Below are positions 1 through 7,024 of a stretch of DNA of 10,945 bases, one piece after another. Source of the DNA: Burkholderiales bacterium. GTDB lineage: Bacteria > Pseudomonadota > Gammaproteobacteria > Burkholderiales > SG8-39. Numbering within the stretch: the stretch's first letter is position 1; the number at the start of each line of letters is the position of its first letter. The stretch spans positions 1-10,945 of the forward strand of contig JAQSVY010000019.1 in the NCBI GenBank assembly GCA_029266935.1. Reading direction: 5' to 3'. The position numbers and the translations under genes are program-made. Below the pieces are notes generated by a model that was given only the letters and a program-made list of their open reading frames with translations, searched no databases and was not told where the DNA came from.

Positions 1-190
1 GCGGCAGCGACGCCATCTTGTTGTAGGCGCCGCGCAGCTTGAACGAGAATATCGGCTGCAGGTCCTCGCGCTTGATGAGCAGCTTGTTGCCCATGCGCCG
101 GGAGAGGCCGCGCGCCGGCTCGAGCGGCGTCTCGACCGCCACGTCGTAGACGCGCGCTTTCAGGATCCTTTCGAGGTAGTTCTTGTTCAA
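1..190 (-). CDS. ilvA: Threonine dehydratase (threonine ammonia-lyase), N-terminal fragment cut by window edge
   Basis: This is the first 63 codons of a PLP-dependent enzyme that deaminates threonine to 2-oxobutanoate, the committed step of isoleucine synthesis. Visible landmarks are the opening [20 protein letters not shown], the stretch [20 protein letters not shown] (residues 37-56), and within it the SFKLRGAY motif whose lysine (K51) aligns with the PLP Schiff-base lysine of the family. The fragment matches biosynthetic IlvA (cytoplasmic). The rest, including any ACT regulatory domain, lies outside the window, so IlvA cannot be separated by domain content from a shorter catabolic form. 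The start is chosen as TTG at 190-188. An in-frame stop lies at 205-203, and between the two only an ATT is otherwise available. No clear Shine-Dalgarno precedes the TTG. The gene diverges from the yqaA-like gene with only 17 nt between start codons. Confidence 0.9.
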   Translation of the reverse strand, partial: MNKNYLERILKARVYDVAVETPLEPARGLSRRMGNKLLIKREDLQPIFSFKLRGAYNKMASLP

Positions 191-194
191 AGCC

Positions 195-200
195 GGTGGA
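195..200 (+). promoter_or_regulatory. Ribosome binding site of the yqaA-like gene
   Basis: GGTGGA lies 7 nt upstream of the ATG at 208. This spacing favours 208 over the upstream in-frame GTG at 196, which the Shine-Dalgarno itself overlaps. Confidence 0.6.
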
Positions 201-207
201 ATTTAGC

Positions 208-594
208 ATGGGGGAACTGGCCGCCCTGTTCGCCGCAAGCTTCGCCGCCGCGACGCTGGTGCCGCTGCCCTCCGAAGCGGCGCTCTTCGCCTACCTGAAA
301 ATGCACCCGGAGAACGTGGCGCTGGCCGTCGCGACCGCCACGGTCGGCAACACCGCCGGGGGCATGACCTCCTATGCGATCGGCCGCTTCATCCCGGAAG
401 GCCCGTTGAAGGAGAAACCTCTCGAGTTCGTCAAACGCTATGGCGTCGCCGCGCTGCTGCTGGCCTGGCTGCCGCTGGTGGGCGACGCCCTGTGCGTCGC
501 TGCAGGGTGGCTGAGGCTGAGCTGGCCCGCAGCGCTGGCATTCATGGCGGCGGGCCGGCTGGCGCGCTACCTGGCGGTAGCGCTCATCGCGTGA
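208..594 (+). CDS. yqaA: YqaA-family inner-membrane protein (DedA/SNARE-associated type)
   Basis: A 128-residue, mostly hydrophobic protein resembling E. coli YqaA, a small relative of the DedA/VTT membrane proteins. The physiological role of YqaA is not established; DedA relatives are linked to lipid handling and membrane homeostasis. Landmarks are a first hydrophobic segment (about 5-30) containing PLPSEA, GNTAGG (47-52), the AIGRF turn (57-61), KRYG (76-79), the conserved hydrophobic WLPLVGDALCVAAGWLR (87-103), and a last segment with GRLARY (116-121). Length is close to E. coli YqaA, about 140 residues. ATG 208 is preferred because of the well-spaced GGTGGA; a GTG at 196 would add four residues. 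It diverges from ilvA, and its TGA directly abuts the reversed stop of pstS. Nothing ties it functionally to phosphate uptake. Confidence 0.83.
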   Translation: MGELAALFAASFAAATLVPLPSEAALFAYLKMHPENVALAVATATVGNTAGGMTSYAIGRFIPEGPLKEKPLEFVKRYGVAALLLAWLPLVGDALCVAAGWLRLSWPAALAFMAAGRLARYLAVALIA

Positions 595-1584
595 TCAGAG
601 ATGCGCCTTGCGCGCGAGCAGCTCCTCGACCTTGACGCCGACTTCGGACTTGCCGCCGAATACCGTGCCGAGCTTTTGCTCGGTGAAGTTCTTGAGGGCC
701 ATCTCATAGTGCTTGGCGGCGAGAGGCACGTAGCCGACTTCCTTCACCAGCTTGGATGCGTTCCTGAGGTAGAACTGCACGAATTCCCGCACCTCGGGAC
801 GCCGCATGCCCTTGTCGCTCACGTAGATGAAGATCGGGCGGGCGAGCGGCTGGTAGGTGCCGTTCATGACCGTCTCGAGAGAGGGCACAATTGCTTCGGT
901 GGCGCCCTTGTTGACGATCGGCGCCGCCTTCAGCTTGTCCTTGTTCTCGACGTAGTACGCGAGGCCGAAGTAGCCGATGGCATGCACATCGCGCGACACG
1001 CCCTGCACCAGCACGTTGTCGTCCTCCGAGGCGGTGAAGTCGCCGCGGCTCGCCTTCTCCTTGCCGTTGATGGCATCGGTGAAGTAGTCGAAGGTTCCCG
1101 AATCGGCGCCGGGCCCGAAGAGCTTGAGCGGCGCGTTCGGCCAGGACGGGTTGACCTGGTTCCAGTGCGTGATCTTGCCTTGCGCCAACGGCTCCCACAT
1201 CTTCTTCAGTTCCTCGACCTTGAGCTCCTTCACCCAGGAATTCTTGGGGTTGATCACCACGGTGAGCGCGTCGAAGGCCACCGGCAGCTCGACGTACTTG
1301 ATCCCGGCCTCGGCACATGCCTTCATTTCTTTCTCCAGGATCGGGCGGGAGGCGTCGGAGATGTCGGTCTCGCCGCGGCAGAACTTCTTGAAGCCGCCAC
1401 CGGTGCCGGAGATGCCCACGGTGACGCGGACCGCGCCGCGCTTGGATTTCTGGAATTCCTCCGCGACCGCCTCCGAGATCGGATAGACGGTGCTCGAGCC
1501 GTCGATCTTGACGATCGGCGTCTGTGCGAAGGCGGAGCCGGCAAGCACCAGACCGGCGGCAAGCAGCAAACCGAAGCGCGTCAT
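595..1584 (-). CDS. pstS: Periplasmic phosphate-binding protein of the Pst ABC transporter
   Basis: High-affinity phosphate receptor that delivers phosphate to the PstCA channel. The 329-residue product begins with a short Sec signal peptide (residues 1-20, ending AFA before QTPIV), so the mature protein is periplasmic. No lipobox cysteine is seen. Phosphate-site landmarks are GSSTVYP (29-35), SGTGGGF (59-65), DISDASR (74-80) and GADSGTFDYF (159-168), all typical of PstS. The start is chosen as ATG 1584-1582 because AAGGGA lies 6 nt upstream. The in-frame ATG at 1590-1588 would add two residues but has the Shine-Dalgarno jammed against it. The gene is transcribed alone, away from pstCAB, from a Pho-box promoter at about 1618-1651. 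It ends with zero intergenic bases against the convergent yqaA-like gene. In E. coli and many relatives pstS is instead the first gene of the pst operon. Confidence 0.95.
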   Translation of the reverse strand: MTRFGLLLAAGLVLAGSAFAQTPIVKIDGSSTVYPISEAVAEEFQKSKRGAVRVTVGISGTGGGFKKFCRGETDISDASRPILEKEMKACAEAGIKYVELPVAFDALTVVINPKNSWVKELKVEELKKMWEPLAQGKITHWNQVNPSWPNAPLKLFGPGADSGTFDYFTDAINGKEKASRGDFTASEDDNVLVQGVSRDVHAIGYFGLAYYVENKDKLKAAPIVNKGATEAIVPSLETVMNGTYQPLARPIFIYVSDKGMRRPEVREFVQFYLRNASKLVKEVGYVPLAAKHYEMALKNFTEQKLGTVFGGKSEVGVKVEELLARKAHL

Positions 1585-1590
1585 GAGCAT

Positions 1591-1596
1591 TCCCTT
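1591..1596 (-). promoter_or_regulatory. Ribosome binding site of pstS
   Basis: AAGGGA on the minus strand, 6 nt before the ATG at 1584-1582. It decides between the two nearby in-frame ATGs. Confidence 0.65.
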
Positions 1597-1617
1597 TGTT
1601 GAGTGTCATGGAGCGGC

Positions 1618-1623
1618 ACTCTA
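1618..1623 (-). promoter_or_regulatory. -10-like element of the pstS promoter
   Basis: TAGAGT on the minus strand matches TATAAT at 4 of 6 positions. It starts exactly 10 nt after the end of the minus-strand Pho box, the spacing known for PhoB-activated promoters where the Pho box replaces the -35. The predicted transcript start near 1611 would leave a leader of about 26 nt that includes the Shine-Dalgarno. Confidence 0.5.
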
Positions 1624-1633
1624 GGCGCGCGGC

Positions 1634-1651
1634 ATTGCCGTTTCGTGACAG
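1634..1651 (-). promoter_or_regulatory. Pho box (PhoB-binding site) facing pstS
   Basis: The minus strand reads CTGTCAC GAAA CGGCAAT. This fits the direct-repeat Pho-box form of two 7-mers (CTGTCAT/C) separated by 4 A-rich bases. The first repeat is a full match; the second matches at 4 of 7. It should bind phospho-PhoB and activate pstS under phosphate limitation. Binding is inferred from sequence and context. Confidence 0.65.
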
Positions 1652-1661
1652 GCGGAGAGCG

Positions 1662-1679
1662 CCGTCATGAAACAGTAAC
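1662..1679 (+). promoter_or_regulatory. Pho box (PhoB-binding site) facing pstC
   Basis: The plus strand reads CCGTCAT GAAA CAGTAAC. The 7-mers match the Pho-box repeat at 6 of 7 and 5 of 7, with an A-rich 4-nt linker identical to the one in the opposing box. It lies 10 nt from that box and should drive the pstC-pstA-pstB-phoU-phoB-phoR operon when PhoB is phosphorylated, making phoBR self-activating. Confidence 0.72.
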
Positions 1680-1689
1680 AATGGAAACA

Positions 1690-1695
1690 TACGCT
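1690..1695 (+). promoter_or_regulatory. Possible -10 element of the pstC operon promoter
   Basis: TACGCT keeps only the first, second and last bases of TATAAT (3 of 6), so it is weak by sequence alone. It sits exactly 10 nt after the plus-strand Pho box, mirroring the pstS side. It would place the transcript start near 1702, just upstream of the ATG at 1708. Confidence 0.35.
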
Positions 1696-1707
1696 GCCCC
1701 GGTCCCG

Positions 1708-2637
1708 ATGGCCAAGGCAACCGCAGCGCTGCACGGCACGGCGTATCTCGCCAGCAGGCGGGCGCGGCATATCCGCGAGCGGCTCATCGAGGTCCTGCTG
1801 TTCTTCGCGGCCCTGATCTCGGTGGTCACTACCGTCGCCATCGTCTATGTCCTGGTGAAGGAATCGGTGGTGTTCTTCGAGCAGGTGCCCCTGCGCGACT
1901 TCCTCACCGACCGGCAATGGACGCCGCTCTTCGACGACGCCCATTTCGGCATCGTGGTTCTTCTCTCGGGCACGCTCACCAGCTCGTTCGTCGCCCTCGC
2001 CGTGGCCATTCCGCTCGGAACCATCATCGCCATCTACCTGTCGGAGTTCGCCCCATACCGCCTGCGCGAGATGGTAAAGCCGGTGCTCGAGATGCTGGGG
2101 GGCGTGCCGACCATCGTGTACGGGTACTTCGCGCTCTTGTTCGTCACGCCGCTGCTGCAGAAGGTGATGCCGGGTCTGCCGGGCTTCAACCTCCTCTCGG
2201 CAGGGCTGGTGATGGGCATCATGATCATCCCGTACGTCAGCTCCATCTCGGAGGACGCGATGCGCGCGGTGCCGATGGCCCTGCGCGAGGGCTCGTACGC
2301 GATGGGCGCGACGCGTTTCCAGACCGCCACCCGGGTCGTGGTCCCCGCCGCCTTCTCCGGGATCGCGTCGGCGTACATCCTCGGCATCTCGCGGGCGGTC
2401 GGCGAGACGATGATCCTCGCCGTCGCCGGCGGCATGCAGCCCAATCTCACCTTCAACCCGCTCGAGCCGGCGGCCACCATCACGGCCTACATCGTGCAGG
2501 TTGCCCTCGGCGACCTGCCGCACGGCTCGGTCGGCTACCAGACGATCTTCGCCGCCGGCCTGACGCTGATGCTGTTCACGCTCGCCTGCAACCTCGCTGG
2601 GCACGTCCTGCGCAAGCGCTTCCGCGAGGCCTACTGA
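1708..2637 (+). CDS. pstC: Phosphate ABC transporter permease subunit PstC
   Basis: Inner-membrane permease that pairs with PstA to form the phosphate channel. With this start it is 309 residues: a basic N-terminal stretch (RRARHIRER, 17-25), a first membrane segment (about 28-50), then the family sequence GTLTSSFVALAVAIPLG (88-104) and YLSEFAP (110-116). LGGVPTIVYGY (130-140) follows, and then the EAA loop EGSYAMGATRFQTATRVVVP (194-213) that docks on PstB, with a further segment carrying ISRAVGET (227-234). Roughly six membrane segments are visible. The frame is open back to 1603 and has another ATG at 1681. That ATG lies between the Pho box and the proposed -10, so 1708 is preferred, although neither has a good Shine-Dalgarno. 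Its TGA overlaps the pstA ATG by one base (TGATG). Confidence 0.93.
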   Translation: MAKATAALHGTAYLASRRARHIRERLIEVLLFFAALISVVTTVAIVYVLVKESVVFFEQVPLRDFLTDRQWTPLFDDAHFGIVVLLSGTLTSSFVALAVAIPLGTIIAIYLSEFAPYRLREMVKPVLEMLGGVPTIVYGYFALLFVTPLLQKVMPGLPGFNLLSAGLVMGIMIIPYVSSISEDAMRAVPMALREGSYAMGATRFQTATRVVVPAAFSGIASAYILGISRAVGETMILAVAGGMQPNLTFNPLEPAATITAYIVQVALGDLPHGSVGYQTIFAAGLTLMLFTLACNLAGHVLRKRFREAY

Positions 2638-3521
2638 TGCACCGCAAGCACCAGGATGTCGTGTTCGCGCTGGTCGGCATCGTCGCCCTGATGGTGGCGG
2701 TGCTCACCTTTCTCACGCTGTTCGTAAACATGGCGGTGGACGGGCTACCGCGCCTGGACTGGCATTTCTTCACCAGCTTCCCCTCGCGGCGTGCCACGCA
2801 GGCCGGGATCCTCTCGGCATGGGTCGGCTCGACGCTGGTGATGCTGGTGACCGCCTTCTTCGCCGTGCCGCTCGGCGTCGCCTCGGGGATCTACCTCGAG
2901 GAATACGCGCGCAAGAGCTGGGTCACCGACCTGATCGAGATCAACATCACCAATCTCGCCGGTGTGCCCTCCATCGTGTACGGCCTGCTGGCGCTGGGCC
3001 TGTTCGTCTACCAGTTCGGCCTCGGCCAAAGCATCCTCTCCGCGGGACTGACGCTCGCGCTGCTCATCCTGCCGGTGGTGATCGTGGCCACGCGCGAGGC
3101 GATTCGCTCGATCCCGCAGGTGATCCGCGAAGGCTCGTACGCGCTAGGGGCGACGCGCTGGCAGACGGTGCGCTACCACATCCTGCCCTACTCCTCGGCC
3201 GGCATACTCACCGGCATCATCATCGGCATGGCGCGCGCGATCGGCGAGACCGCGCCCATCATCACCATCGGCGCGCTCACCTTCATCGCCTTCCTGCCGC
3301 CGGCGCCGCTCAAGGCCGAGCCGCCCTTCGTGTCCTTCGACTGGCTGATGTCGCCGTTTACCGTCATGCCGATCCAGATGTTCAACTGGACTTCGCGCCC
3401 GGAGGCCGCCTTCCAGGACAACGCCGCCGCGGCGGGCTTCGTCCTGGTGTTCATGACGCTCGCCATGAATGGTCTCGCCATCTGGCTGCGCTACCGCCTG
3501 CGCCGCAACATCAAGTGGTAA
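2637..3521 (+). CDS. pstA: Phosphate ABC transporter permease subunit PstA
   Basis: Second channel subunit of the Pst importer, an inner-membrane protein of 294 residues, about the size of E. coli PstA. It has a hydrophobic first segment (9-32), [20 protein letters not shown] (65-84), YLEEYA (86-91), and [20 protein letters not shown] (106-125). The EAA loop [20 protein letters not shown] (165-184) contacts PstB, and [12 protein letters not shown] (198-209) and a C-terminal membrane segment with basic tail [10 protein letters not shown] follow. Six segments are likely. The ATG shares its first base with the pstC stop. GAGG at 2626-2629 gives a 7-nt spaced ribosome site, so translation is probably coupled. 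The frame stays open far upstream, but that extension is a shadow of pstC. Confidence 0.95.
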   Translation: MHRKHQDVVFALVGIVALMVAVLTFLTLFVNMAVDGLPRLDWHFFTSFPSRRATQAGILSAWVGSTLVMLVTAFFAVPLGVASGIYLEEYARKSWVTDLIEINITNLAGVPSIVYGLLALGLFVYQFGLGQSILSAGLTLALLILPVVIVATREAIRSIPQVIREGSYALGATRWQTVRYHILPYSSAGILTGIIIGMARAIGETAPIITIGALTFIAFLPPAPLKAEPPFVSFDWLMSPFTVMPIQMFNWTSRPEAAFQDNAAAAGFVLVFMTLAMNGLAIWLRYRLRRNIKW

Positions 3522-3531
3522 CGAGGCTATG

Positions 3532-4326
3532 ATGTCCGCTCCGGAATCGATGATGGAACAGCTCCTCGCCACGAAGGCCGAAGCGCGCAGCCTGAGCTTC
3601 TACTACGGTGATTTCCAGGCGCTGAAGGGGATCAGCATGCCGGTGCACGAGCGCCAGGTGACGGCGCTGATCGGCCCTTCGGGCTGCGGCAAGTCCACCT
3701 TCCTGCGCTGCTTCAACCGCATGCACGATCTGTACCCCGGCAATCGCTACGACGGGCAGATCATCCTGCAGCCCGACAACACCGATCTCCTCGCGCGCAG
3801 CATCGACCCGATCGACGTGCGCATGCGCATCGGCATGGTGTTCCAGAAGCCCAATCCGTTCCCGAAGACGGTGTTCGAGAACGTCGCCTACGGCCTGCGC
3901 GTGCGTGGCGAGCGCTCGCGCCGCGCGGTCGAGGAGAAGGTGGAGCAGGCGCTGCACGACGCGGCGCTGTGGGACGAGGTGAAGGAGCGCCTGCACCAGC
4001 CCGCCTACAACCTTTCCGGCGGTCAGCAGCAGCGCCTGTGCATCGCGCGGGCCCTCGCAACGGATCCTGAGTTGTTGTTGTTCGATGAGCCCACGTCTGC
4101 GCTCGACCCGATCGCCACCGCCTCGATCGAGGAGCTGATGCACGACTTGAAGAAGCGCGTCACCATCCTCATCGTCACGCACAACATGCAGCAGGCGGCG
4201 CGCGTGTCCGACTTCACCGCCTACATGTACCTCGGCGAGCTGGTCGAATTCGGCGTCACCGACGAGCTGTTCATCAAGCCACAGAAGAAGCAGACCGAGG
4301 ACTACATCACCGGGCGCTTCGGCTAG
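3532..4326 (+). CDS. pstB: Phosphate ABC transporter ATP-binding protein PstB
   Basis: Cytoplasmic ATPase that powers phosphate import through PstCA. The 264-residue product has every ABC motif: Walker [10 protein letters not shown] (48-56), Q-loop glutamine Q105 in [11 protein letters not shown], signature LSGGQQQR (161-168), Walker B LLLFDEP (181-187) with catalytic E186, D-loop SALD (189-192) and H-loop histidine H217 in THNMQQA. The end, [13 protein letters not shown], is the usual PstB C-terminus. Length is normal (E. coli about 257). ATG 3532 is preferred over the adjoining ATG 3529 because GAGG at 3523-3526 is then 5 nt away; M7 or M8 would also leave the ABC fold intact. It starts 10 nt after pstA. 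It reports transporter activity to PhoU and PhoR in the known model. Confidence 0.97.
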   Translation: MSAPESMMEQLLATKAEARSLSFYYGDFQALKGISMPVHERQVTALIGPSGCGKSTFLRCFNRMHDLYPGNRYDGQIILQPDNTDLLARSIDPIDVRMRIGMVFQKPNPFPKTVFENVAYGLRVRGERSRRAVEEKVEQALHDAALWDEVKERLHQPAYNLSGGQQQRLCIARALATDPELLLFDEPTSALDPIATASIEELMHDLKKRVTILIVTHNMQQAARVSDFTAYMYLGELVEFGVTDELFIKPQKKQTEDYITGRFG

Positions 4327-4330
4327 GACC

Positions 4331-5023
4331 ATGGCGAACGAGCACGCCTCCAAACAATACGACCTCGACCTCGGCGCGATTCGCACGCGCGTGCTGCAGA
4401 TGGGCGGTCTCGTGGAGTCGCAGATCCGGCGCGCGATCGACGGGCTGGCCTCCGGCGACCTCGCGGCCCTCGAGCAGGTCATCGACGACGACCATCGAGT
4501 GAATGCCATGGAGGTCGCGCTCGACGGGGACACGAGCCACCTCATCGTCAGGCGCCAGCCCGCCGCCTCCGACCTGCGCATGATCTTCGCCATCGCCAAG
4601 ACGGTGACCGACCTCGAGCGCATCGGCGACGAGGCGCAGAAGATGGCTCGCATGGCGAAGGCGATCCACGAGCGGGGCGCGGCGCCTTTGCCGCCGGCGG
4701 TCGACGTGCGCCACGCCGCCGAGGCGGCCATCGCGATGTTGCGCCGCTCGCTCGACGCCTTCGCGCGACTGGACTGCGAGGCCGCCCAGGGCGTGATCCG
4801 CGACGACGCCGGCCTCGATGCCGAGTTCCGCGCCATCCTGCGCCAGCTCATCACCTTCATGATGGAGGACCCGCGCACGATCTCCACCGCGCTTGAGATC
4901 GTCTGGATCGCGAAGGCCATCGAGCGGATCGGCGACCACGCGAAGAACATGGCCGAGTACGTGATCTACATCGTGAGGGGCACCGACGTGCGCCACACGC
5001 GCTCGCCGCAGCCGGGGGCATGA
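4331..5023 (+). CDS. phoU: Phosphate signalling negative regulator PhoU
   Basis: Cytoplasmic all-helical protein that couples the Pst transporter to PhoR and keeps the Pho regulon off when phosphate is plentiful. The 230 residues form two repeated PhoU three-helix domains. Each carries the metal-binding helix motif: ERIGDEAQKM (96-105) in the first repeat and ERIGDHAKNM (198-207) in the second. HLIVRRQPAASDLRMI (70-85) and FMMEDPRTI (176-184) are also family features. The start lies 4 nt after the pstB stop; AGGA spans that stop with tight 2-nt spacing, suggesting translational coupling. Its TGA overlaps the phoB ATG (ATGA). Position between pstB and phoB fits its bridging job. Confidence 0.96.
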   Translation: MANEHASKQYDLDLGAIRTRVLQMGGLVESQIRRAIDGLASGDLAALEQVIDDDHRVNAMEVALDGDTSHLIVRRQPAASDLRMIFAIAKTVTDLERIGDEAQKMARMAKAIHERGAAPLPPAVDVRHAAEAAIAMLRRSLDAFARLDCEAAQGVIRDDAGLDAEFRAILRQLITFMMEDPRTISTALEIVWIAKAIERIGDHAKNMAEYVIYIVRGTDVRHTRSPQPGA

Positions 5024-5706
5024 GCGCGACGGTCCTGGTCGTCGAGGACGAGCCGCAGATCCAGGAGCTCGTCGCCGTCAATTTGGAGCACGCTGGTCAC
5101 CGGGTGCTGCGCGCCGCGAGCGCGGAAGCCGCCGATGCGGCGATCCGAGCCGAGCTTCCCGACGTAGTCGTGCTCGACTGGATGCTGCCCGGGGAGTCCG
5201 GCGTGGCGTTCGCCCGCCGCCTGCGCGGCGATCCGCGCACCCGCGACCTGCCGATCCTCATGCTCACGGCGCGGGCCATGGAGCAGGACAAGGTTGCCGG
5301 CCTGGAAGCGGGTGCCGACGACTACCTCACCAAGCCCTTCTCGCCAAAGGAGCTCAACGCGCGCATCAAGGCCGTGCTGCGGCGGCGCTCGCCGCAGCTC
5401 TCGGACGAGGCGGTGGAGGTCAAGGGTTTGCGCCTCGACCCGGCGGCGCGGCGCGTTGTCGCCGGCGACCGGCGCCTTGAGCTCTCGCCGTCGGAGTTCC
5501 GGCTGCTGCATTTCTTCATGACGCATCCCGGCCGCATCTATACCCGCGCGCAATTGCTCGACCATGTCTGGGGTGACCACGTGTTCATCGAGGAGCGGAC
5601 CGTCGACGTCCATATTCGCCGCCTGCGCAAGGCCCTCGAGCCCTCGGGACACGACCGGCTCATCGACACGGTGCGCGGCGCCGGCTACGGGCTGCGCGCC
5701 GATTGA
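5020..5706 (+). CDS. phoB: Phosphate regulon response regulator PhoB (OmpR/PhoB family)
   Basis: Transcription activator of phosphate-starvation genes. The N-terminal receiver domain (about 4-120) has the acidic pair E9-D10, the phospho-acceptor D53 in VVLDWMLPG, switch threonine T83 in MLTAR and lysine K105 in TKPF. The DWMLPG and EAGADDYLTKPFSPKEL sequences are typical of PhoB rather than other OmpR members. The C-terminal winged helix (about 130-228) has LSPSEFRLL (155-163), the recognition helix RTVDVHIRRLRKAL (193-206) and RGAGYGL (219-225). Length 228 matches E. coli PhoB (229). ATG overlaps the phoU stop by 4 nt, and its own TGA overlaps the phoR TTG by 4 nt. Targets are expected to include the two Pho boxes at 1634-1679. 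Confidence 0.96.
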   Translation: MSATVLVVEDEPQIQELVAVNLEHAGHRVLRAASAEAADAAIRAELPDVVVLDWMLPGESGVAFARRLRGDPRTRDLPILMLTARAMEQDKVAGLEAGADDYLTKPFSPKELNARIKAVLRRRSPQLSDEAVEVKGLRLDPAARRVVAGDRRLELSPSEFRLLHFFMTHPGRIYTRAQLLDHVWGDHVFIEERTVDVHIRRLRKALEPSGHDRLIDTVRGAGYGLRAD

Positions 5707-7010
5707 GCGCCGTCCATCGCAAGACGCTCGCCTCGCTCGCCGCGGTTGCGGCGGCAGCGCTTGCCATCGGGCTGATCGCGGGTGCGAGCTGGGGCTGGGG
5801 CTTCTTCGGCACCGGCCTGGGTGCGCTGCTTTTCCATCATGTGCGCCATCTTTCGCGCCTCGCGCGCTGGCTCACCGATCCGGCTCGCGGCCAGGTGCCC
5901 GAAGGCACCGGCAGTTGGGACGAGGTGCTCACGGCCCTGCACCGTTTCGAGCGCGCCGCGGCCAGGCGCGAGAAGGACCTCGCCGAGGCGCTTGCGCGAT
6001 TTCGCCGCGCTGCGCAAGCGCTGCCCGACGGCGTGGTGGTCCTGGGTGCCGGGAACCGCATCGAGTGGAGCAACGACAAGGCCTCCGCGATGCTCGGGCT
6101 CGACCTGCGCGCCGACGTGGGGCAGCCGGTCGGCAACCTAGTGCGCGCGCCGGCGCTTGCCGAGACCCTGGGGGCGCAGGGCACGCAGGAACTAGTCATC
6201 CAGGGCGAGCTGGGCGCGCGCGTCATGCTGCGGCTCATCCCCTACGGGAGAACGCAGCGCCTGCTTCTGTGCCGCGACGTGACCCAGGCCGAGCGCGTCG
6301 AGACCATGCGCCGCGACTTCGTCGCCAACGTCTCGCACGAGCTGCGCACGCCGCTCACCGTGCTCGTCGGCTTCCTCGAGACGGTGCGTGAGCTCAAGCT
6401 CGACCCGCAGCGCCAGCGCGACTACCTCGGCATGATGCGAGAGCAGGCGGCTCGCATGCAGCGCATCATCGACGACCTGCTCGCACTCTCGGTGCTGGAG
6501 TCTTCACCGTTGCCGGCCGCCGGGCGCGTGCGCGTGCGGGCGCTGCTCGACCGCGTCCTCGCCGACGGCAAGGCGCTTTCGGGGGGAGGCCATGTACTGT
6601 CCCTCGAGGCGGATCCGCACGTGGACATCGCCGGCTCCGAGCAGGAGCTCGCGAGCGCGTTCGGCAACCTCGTGAGCAACGCGATCCGCTACACGCCCCC
6701 CGGCGGCAAGGTCCGGCTGTCGTGGACCGACGGACCGGAGGGCGCGACTTTCGCCGTCGAGGACACCGGCGTCGGCATCGCCCCCGAACACATCCCCCGG
6801 CTTACCGAGCGCTTTTACCGCGTCGACCGCGGCCGCTCACGAGAGAGCGGCGGCACAGGCCTGGGCCTTGCCATCGTCAAGCACGCGCTGGCTCGCCACG
6901 AGGCAACGCTTTCCATCGAGAGCGCGCCGGGTGCCGGCAGCCGCTTCGCCGTGCGCCTTCCGCCGCAGCGCACGCTGCCGGCGCTTGTCGCCGAGCGCCG
7001 CGAAGGATGA
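5703..7010 (+). CDS. phoR: Phosphate regulon sensor histidine kinase PhoR
   Basis: Inner-membrane kinase/phosphatase that phosphorylates PhoB when phosphate is scarce. Its 435 residues hold a hydrophobic N-terminal hairpin (about 8-46) with almost no periplasmic loop, typical of PhoR, which senses through Pst/PhoU rather than directly. A charged linker (52-95) leads to a PAS domain (about 97-195; LPDGVVVLGAGNRIEWSN). The HisKA helix carries H212 in SHELRTPLTV. The HATPase domain has N-box NLVSNAIRYTPPGG (322-335), G1 DTGVGIA (354-360), F371 and G2 GGTGLGLA (383-390). All catalytic residues are present. The start is TTG, overlapping the phoB stop as TTGA, which implies coupled translation. This is the last gene of the operon. 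Confidence 0.95.
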   Translation: MSAVHRKTLASLAAVAAAALAIGLIAGASWGWGFFGTGLGALLFHHVRHLSRLARWLTDPARGQVPEGTGSWDEVLTALHRFERAAARREKDLAEALARFRRAAQALPDGVVVLGAGNRIEWSNDKASAMLGLDLRADVGQPVGNLVRAPALAETLGAQGTQELVIQGELGARVMLRLIPYGRTQRLLLCRDVTQAERVETMRRDFVANVSHELRTPLTVLVGFLETVRELKLDPQRQRDYLGMMREQAARMQRIIDDLLALSVLESSPLPAAGRVRVRALLDRVLADGKALSGGGHVLSLEADPHVDIAGSEQELASAFGNLVSNAIRYTPPGGKVRLSWTDGPEGATFAVEDTGVGIAPEHIPRLTERFYRVDRGRSRESGGTGLGLAIVKHALARHEATLSIESAPGAGSRFAVRLPPQRTLPALVAERREG

Positions 7011-7024
7011 GGATCGAATGCCGC

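Noticed and set aside
580..606. Possible hairpin around the yqaA/pstS stop codons
   Set aside because: Only seven pairs with a 2-nt bulge (GCGC..ATC with GATGCGC), an 11-nt loop, and no T-run on either strand.
601..1602. Long plus-strand open frame opposite pstS (333 codons)
   Set aside because: It mirrors pstS almost end to end, its protein is a low-complexity Arg/His/Leu/Val mix with no family signature, and pstS is unmistakable. It is a GC-bias shadow.
1604..1621. Third Pho-box-like site (GTGTCAT-GGAG-CGGCACT)
   Set aside because: The first 7-mer matches 6 of 7 but the second only 3 of 7, the linker is not A-rich, and it overlaps the pstS transcript start, so it is better explained as chance.
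3511..4950. Long minus-strand open frame opposite pstB and phoU (479 codons)
   Set aside because: Antisense shadow of two clearly recognised genes; the product is repetitive and unrecognisable.
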